Source: an uncultured Dyadobacter sp. | Lineage (GTDB): Bacteria > Bacteroidota > Bacteroidia > Cytophagales > Spirosomataceae | Direction: 5' to 3' | DNA length: 64,000 nt | Assembly: GCF_946482605.1 (NCBI RefSeq) | Contig: NZ_CAMLSE010000009.1 | Location: 124,001 to 188,000, forward strand | In this document: one piece after another, positions 61,695 through 64,000 of the stretch | Numbering within the stretch: position 1 is the stretch's first letter | Layout of the letters: each line of letters starts with the position of its first letter | Position numbers and translations under genes: made by a program | Notes under the pieces: model-generated | What the model saw: the letters and a program-made list of their open reading frames with translations, nothing else | Told to the model about the DNA's origin: nothing | Databases searched by the model: none

Positions 61695-64000
61695 ATGAAC
61701 CTACGATTTGGAGTATTGCTTTGTCTGTTTTTTTGTGCAAGACCGGCTTTCCTATTGGCACAGCCGGGTGCCGCCCAGGATAAGGTAAGCAGGCAACTCG
61801 ACCGGGCGGGAGCACTGATCACCTCGCAGCCGGAACAAGCCCTGGTTACTGCCCTTGCAGCTTTAAAAGGAGCACAAACCAATCACCTGGCTTTTTCCGA
61901 AGGCAAGGCTTATCAATTACTGGCCCGCATCTACGCCGAGCGGAGCGAATACATCAAAGCGCTGGAAGCCAGCAAGTCGGGTATCGCCATTTTTCACCGG
62001 TTAGGCGAAGCGAAAGAGACTTGCAGAATGTACATCGGAATGGGCATCATCAACCGGTATCTCAAACTTTACCCCGCCGCCATCGAATCCAATTTACAGG
62101 CAGAAAGAATTGCCGAACAACACTCATTCACCCTTCAACTGGCCGCCATCTACGGAAATCTGGGCAACATTTACTTTGATAAGCTAGATTACGACCATGC
62201 GTTGGAGTACCATCAGAAATCCCTGCCAATTCATCAAGCCCTGGGAGACGAACAAGGCATGGGAAATACGTTCCATAACCTGGCCATGATATATCGGATA
62301 CAAAAGCAATACGATAAGGCCCTGGACTATTATAACCGATCACTGGCGATTGATACGAAGAAAAATAACCTGGGTAATATGGCCATTTCTTACAGCGACC
62401 TTGCACGGCTTTATATCGCCAGGAATAATTTCCGGGAAGCGTTGCTATATGCGGAGAAATCACTGGCCCTCGCCCGCAAAATTGACGGCAAAGCGCATGA
62501 ACAAGCGGCGCTCTCGCTACTGCCACTCATCCATGCAGCATTGGGAAACCTGGATCTGGCGCTGCTGCATCACCAGAGATACACCAGCCTTTCGGACAGT
62601 CTTCAGTCGGCGAAGCTCTCGAAACAAATTGCGGACATGCAGGCCCGGTATCATACCGAGCAAAAAAATCGCGAGATCCGGTTGCAGAGCCTTCGCCTGC
62701 AAGCCCAGCAGGCTTCGCTTAGCCAGCAACGTACACTGATTGCCGTGCTCATCGCATTTGTACTACTCTGCGGGCTCATCGGCTACCTCCTCTTCAACCG
62801 TTACAAACTCCGGCAGCATAACCTGAAGCTGTCACTGGAAAACCAGCAATATCAACTTTCGCAGAAATTGCAGCTCCGCAACGAAGAGACGGAATTACTG
62901 CTCACCGAAACGGCCAATATCAAACAGCTGGACCGGGTCAAGTCCCAATTTTTTGCCAATATCTCCCATGAATTCCGTACGCCGCTTCAACTGATTCTGG
63001 CCCCGCTTCAAAAACAGTCACCCATTACCCGGGAGGAAGCTCACATGATGGAGCGCAACGCAAACCGCCTGCTCCGGCTGGTGAACCAGCTGCTCGACCT
63101 TGCAAGGGCTGAAATGGGTATGCTTACACTCCATTATCAATGGGATAATTTAATTGGTTTCCTTCGCCAAACGGCCCTTTACTTCGAGCCGATGGCTACG
63201 GCTAAAAAGCTGCATTATCAAATTGATTTACCGGCCAGCGAACCGTTGGTTGCTTACGACGCCGACAAACTTGAAAAAATTGTCTACAATTTATTGTCGA
63301 ATGCGATCAAGTTCACGCCTTCCGGCGGCGAAGTGACGCTCCGGGCGGAGCTCCGGGCCGAAGGGAGCGATCAAACCGGTATCCAGCTTATCGTAAGCGA
63401 TTCGGGTGTCGGTATGCCCGAATCGCTGCAAACCAGAATTTTCGATCGGTTTTATCAGATCGATTCTTCTCAAACGCGCGCATTCGAGGGCAGCGGTCTG
63501 GGATTGGCGTTGACCAAAGAGCTCGTCGACCTGCATAACGGCTCTATCCGCGTAACCAGTCTCCCCGAATCGGGAAGTACCTTCGTGGTATGGCTCCCGT
63601 TGAAGACCGACGTGCCGTCGCTACATCATAATGCATTGCACAGGGTGGTATCGACCATAGGCAACACCCAATCGTCCGACACAACCAATGCAATTCCCGA
63701 CCTCCTCACGAAACAAGAGCGAGTGGAGCTTACCCAGGAAGATAAACCAACGCTTTTGCTGGTAGAAGACCACCCGGAGTTGAATCACTACCTCCGGCAG
63801 GAACTTTCCGACCGGTTCCAGGTGGTGCATGCCATGCAGGGCGATGAAGGGCTGCTGGTGGCGCGCAGTCTGATCCCCGACCTGATTATTTCCGATATCA
63901 TGATGCCGGTTATGGATGGTTTTTCCTTAACCCGCTGCCTTAAAGAAGACGATCTGACAAGCCACATTCCTGTGATCCTGCTCACGGCCAAAGACGATAT
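61695..64000 (+). CDS. hybrid TPR sensor histidine kinase (cut by window end)
   Basis: An open frame of at least 768 codons that runs off the right edge. A signal peptide (MNLRFGVLLCLFFCARPAFL) precedes about six TPR repeats (YGNLGNIYFDKLDYDHALEY, FHNLAMIYRIQKQYDKALDY), a transmembrane helix at about 350-370, a coiled coil, the kinase core with His425 (FFANISHEFRTPLQLILAPL), the N box (IVYNLLSNAIKFTPSGG) and G boxes (GVGMPESLQ, GSGLGLALTKELVDLH), and a receiver domain with Asp734 (LIISDIMMPVMDG). A DNA-binding AraC domain may follow outside the window, as in many hybrid two-component systems of Bacteroidota. Confidence 0.9.
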   Translation, partial: MNLRFGVLLCLFFCARPAFLLAQPGAAQDKVSRQLDRAGALITSQPEQALVTALAALKGAQTNHLAFSEGKAYQLLARIYAERSEYIKALEASKSGIAIFHRLGEAKETCRMYIGMGIINRYLKLYPAAIESNLQAERIAEQHSFTLQLAAIYGNLGNIYFDKLDYDHALEYHQKSLPIHQALGDEQGMGNTFHNLAMIYRIQKQYDKALDYYNRSLAIDTKKNNLGNMAISYSDLARLYIARNNFREALLYAEKSLALARKIDGKAHEQAALSLLPLIHAALGNLDLALLHHQRYTSLSDSLQSAKLSKQIADMQARYHTEQKNREIRLQSLRLQAQQASLSQQRTLIAVLIAFVLLCGLIGYLLFNRYKLRQHNLKLSLENQQYQLSQKLQLRNEETELLLTETANIKQLDRVKSQFFANISHEFRTPLQLILAPLQKQSPITREEAHMMERNANRLLRLVNQLLDLARAEMGMLTLHYQWDNLIGFLRQTALYFEPMATAKKLHYQIDLPASEPLVAYDADKLEKIVYNLLSNAIKFTPSGGEVTLRAELRAEGSDQTGIQLIVSDSGVGMPESLQTRIFDRFYQIDSSQTRAFEGSGLGLALTKELVDLHNGSIRVTSLPESGSTFVVWLPLKTDVPSLHHNALHRVVSTIGNTQSSDTTNAIPDLLTKQERVELTQEDKPTLLLVEDHPELNHYLRQELSDRFQVVHAMQGDEGLLVARSLIPDLIISDIMMPVMDGFSLTRCLKEDDLTSHIPVILLTAKDD

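Overview
The window looks like chromosomal DNA of a Bacteroidota bacterium, most likely of the order Cytophagales (Dyadobacter/Spirosoma-like). This is an inference from gene content: SusC/SusD pairs, ECF sigma/FecR pairs, LytTR response regulators, DoxX, DUF2975, many AraC regulators, few Shine-Dalgarno sites, and several upstream boxes matching the Bacteroidota -7 consensus TAnnTTTG. No rRNA, tRNA, CRISPR array or phage module was seen.

Layout. 0-1.5 kb: an SDR oxidoreductase and its TetR regulator, linked by a shared operator. 1.6-3.2 kb: a decayed IS1182-type transposase. 3.2-9.3 kb: a tiny ORF, an S41 peptidase, a DUF2975/XRE pair, DUF1801, a LysE exporter and a LytS/LytTR-type two-component pair. 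9.5-14 kb: two secreted proteins, then a DUF2079 membrane protein, methyltransferase and glycosyltransferase joined by ATGA overlaps; the last two look like one split fusion protein. 14-19 kb: a Crp/Fnr regulator followed by redox and detoxification-type genes (flavodoxin-fold reductase, alpha/beta hydrolase, double ABM monooxygenase, secreted DJ-1/PfpI, NmrA-like), with a clear Crp-type palindrome in front of the reductase. 19-33.5 kb: accessory metabolism and regulators: a probable catalytically dead serine hydrolase, AraC and GlxA regulators, VOC, DoxX, an SDR without its Tyr/Lys pair, four SRPBCC proteins with an ArsR-type regulator, a cupin like (R)-hydroxynitrile lyases, an acetyltransferase, an alcohol dehydrogenase deletion scar and an aldo/keto reductase. 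33.6-34.8 kb: a subtilase lipoprotein.

35-52 kb is the main functional block: two complete ECF sigma - FecR - SusC (with STN signalling domain) - SusD - sulfatase loci in mirror image. They converge on a perfect 20-bp stem terminator. Each should sense and import a sulfated ligand (probably glycan), remove sulfate, and induce itself through trans-envelope signalling.

52-55.2 kb: four small or medium secreted proteins of unknown function on the minus strand, one frameshifted in its signal peptide and one ending in a DnaJ-like CxxC cluster. 55.7-58.2 kb: a TPR histidine kinase and LytTR regulator. 58.6-61.3 kb: a Tat-exported molybdopterin hydroxylase (IorA/IorB type). 61.7 kb to the right edge: a hybrid TPR histidine kinase cut by the window end.

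The strongest leads are the mirror-image sulfatase loci, promoter/operator architectures readable by eye (TetR, ArsR-type, Crp-type, XRE), the split methyltransferase-glycosyltransferase, and two apparent pseudo-enzymes.
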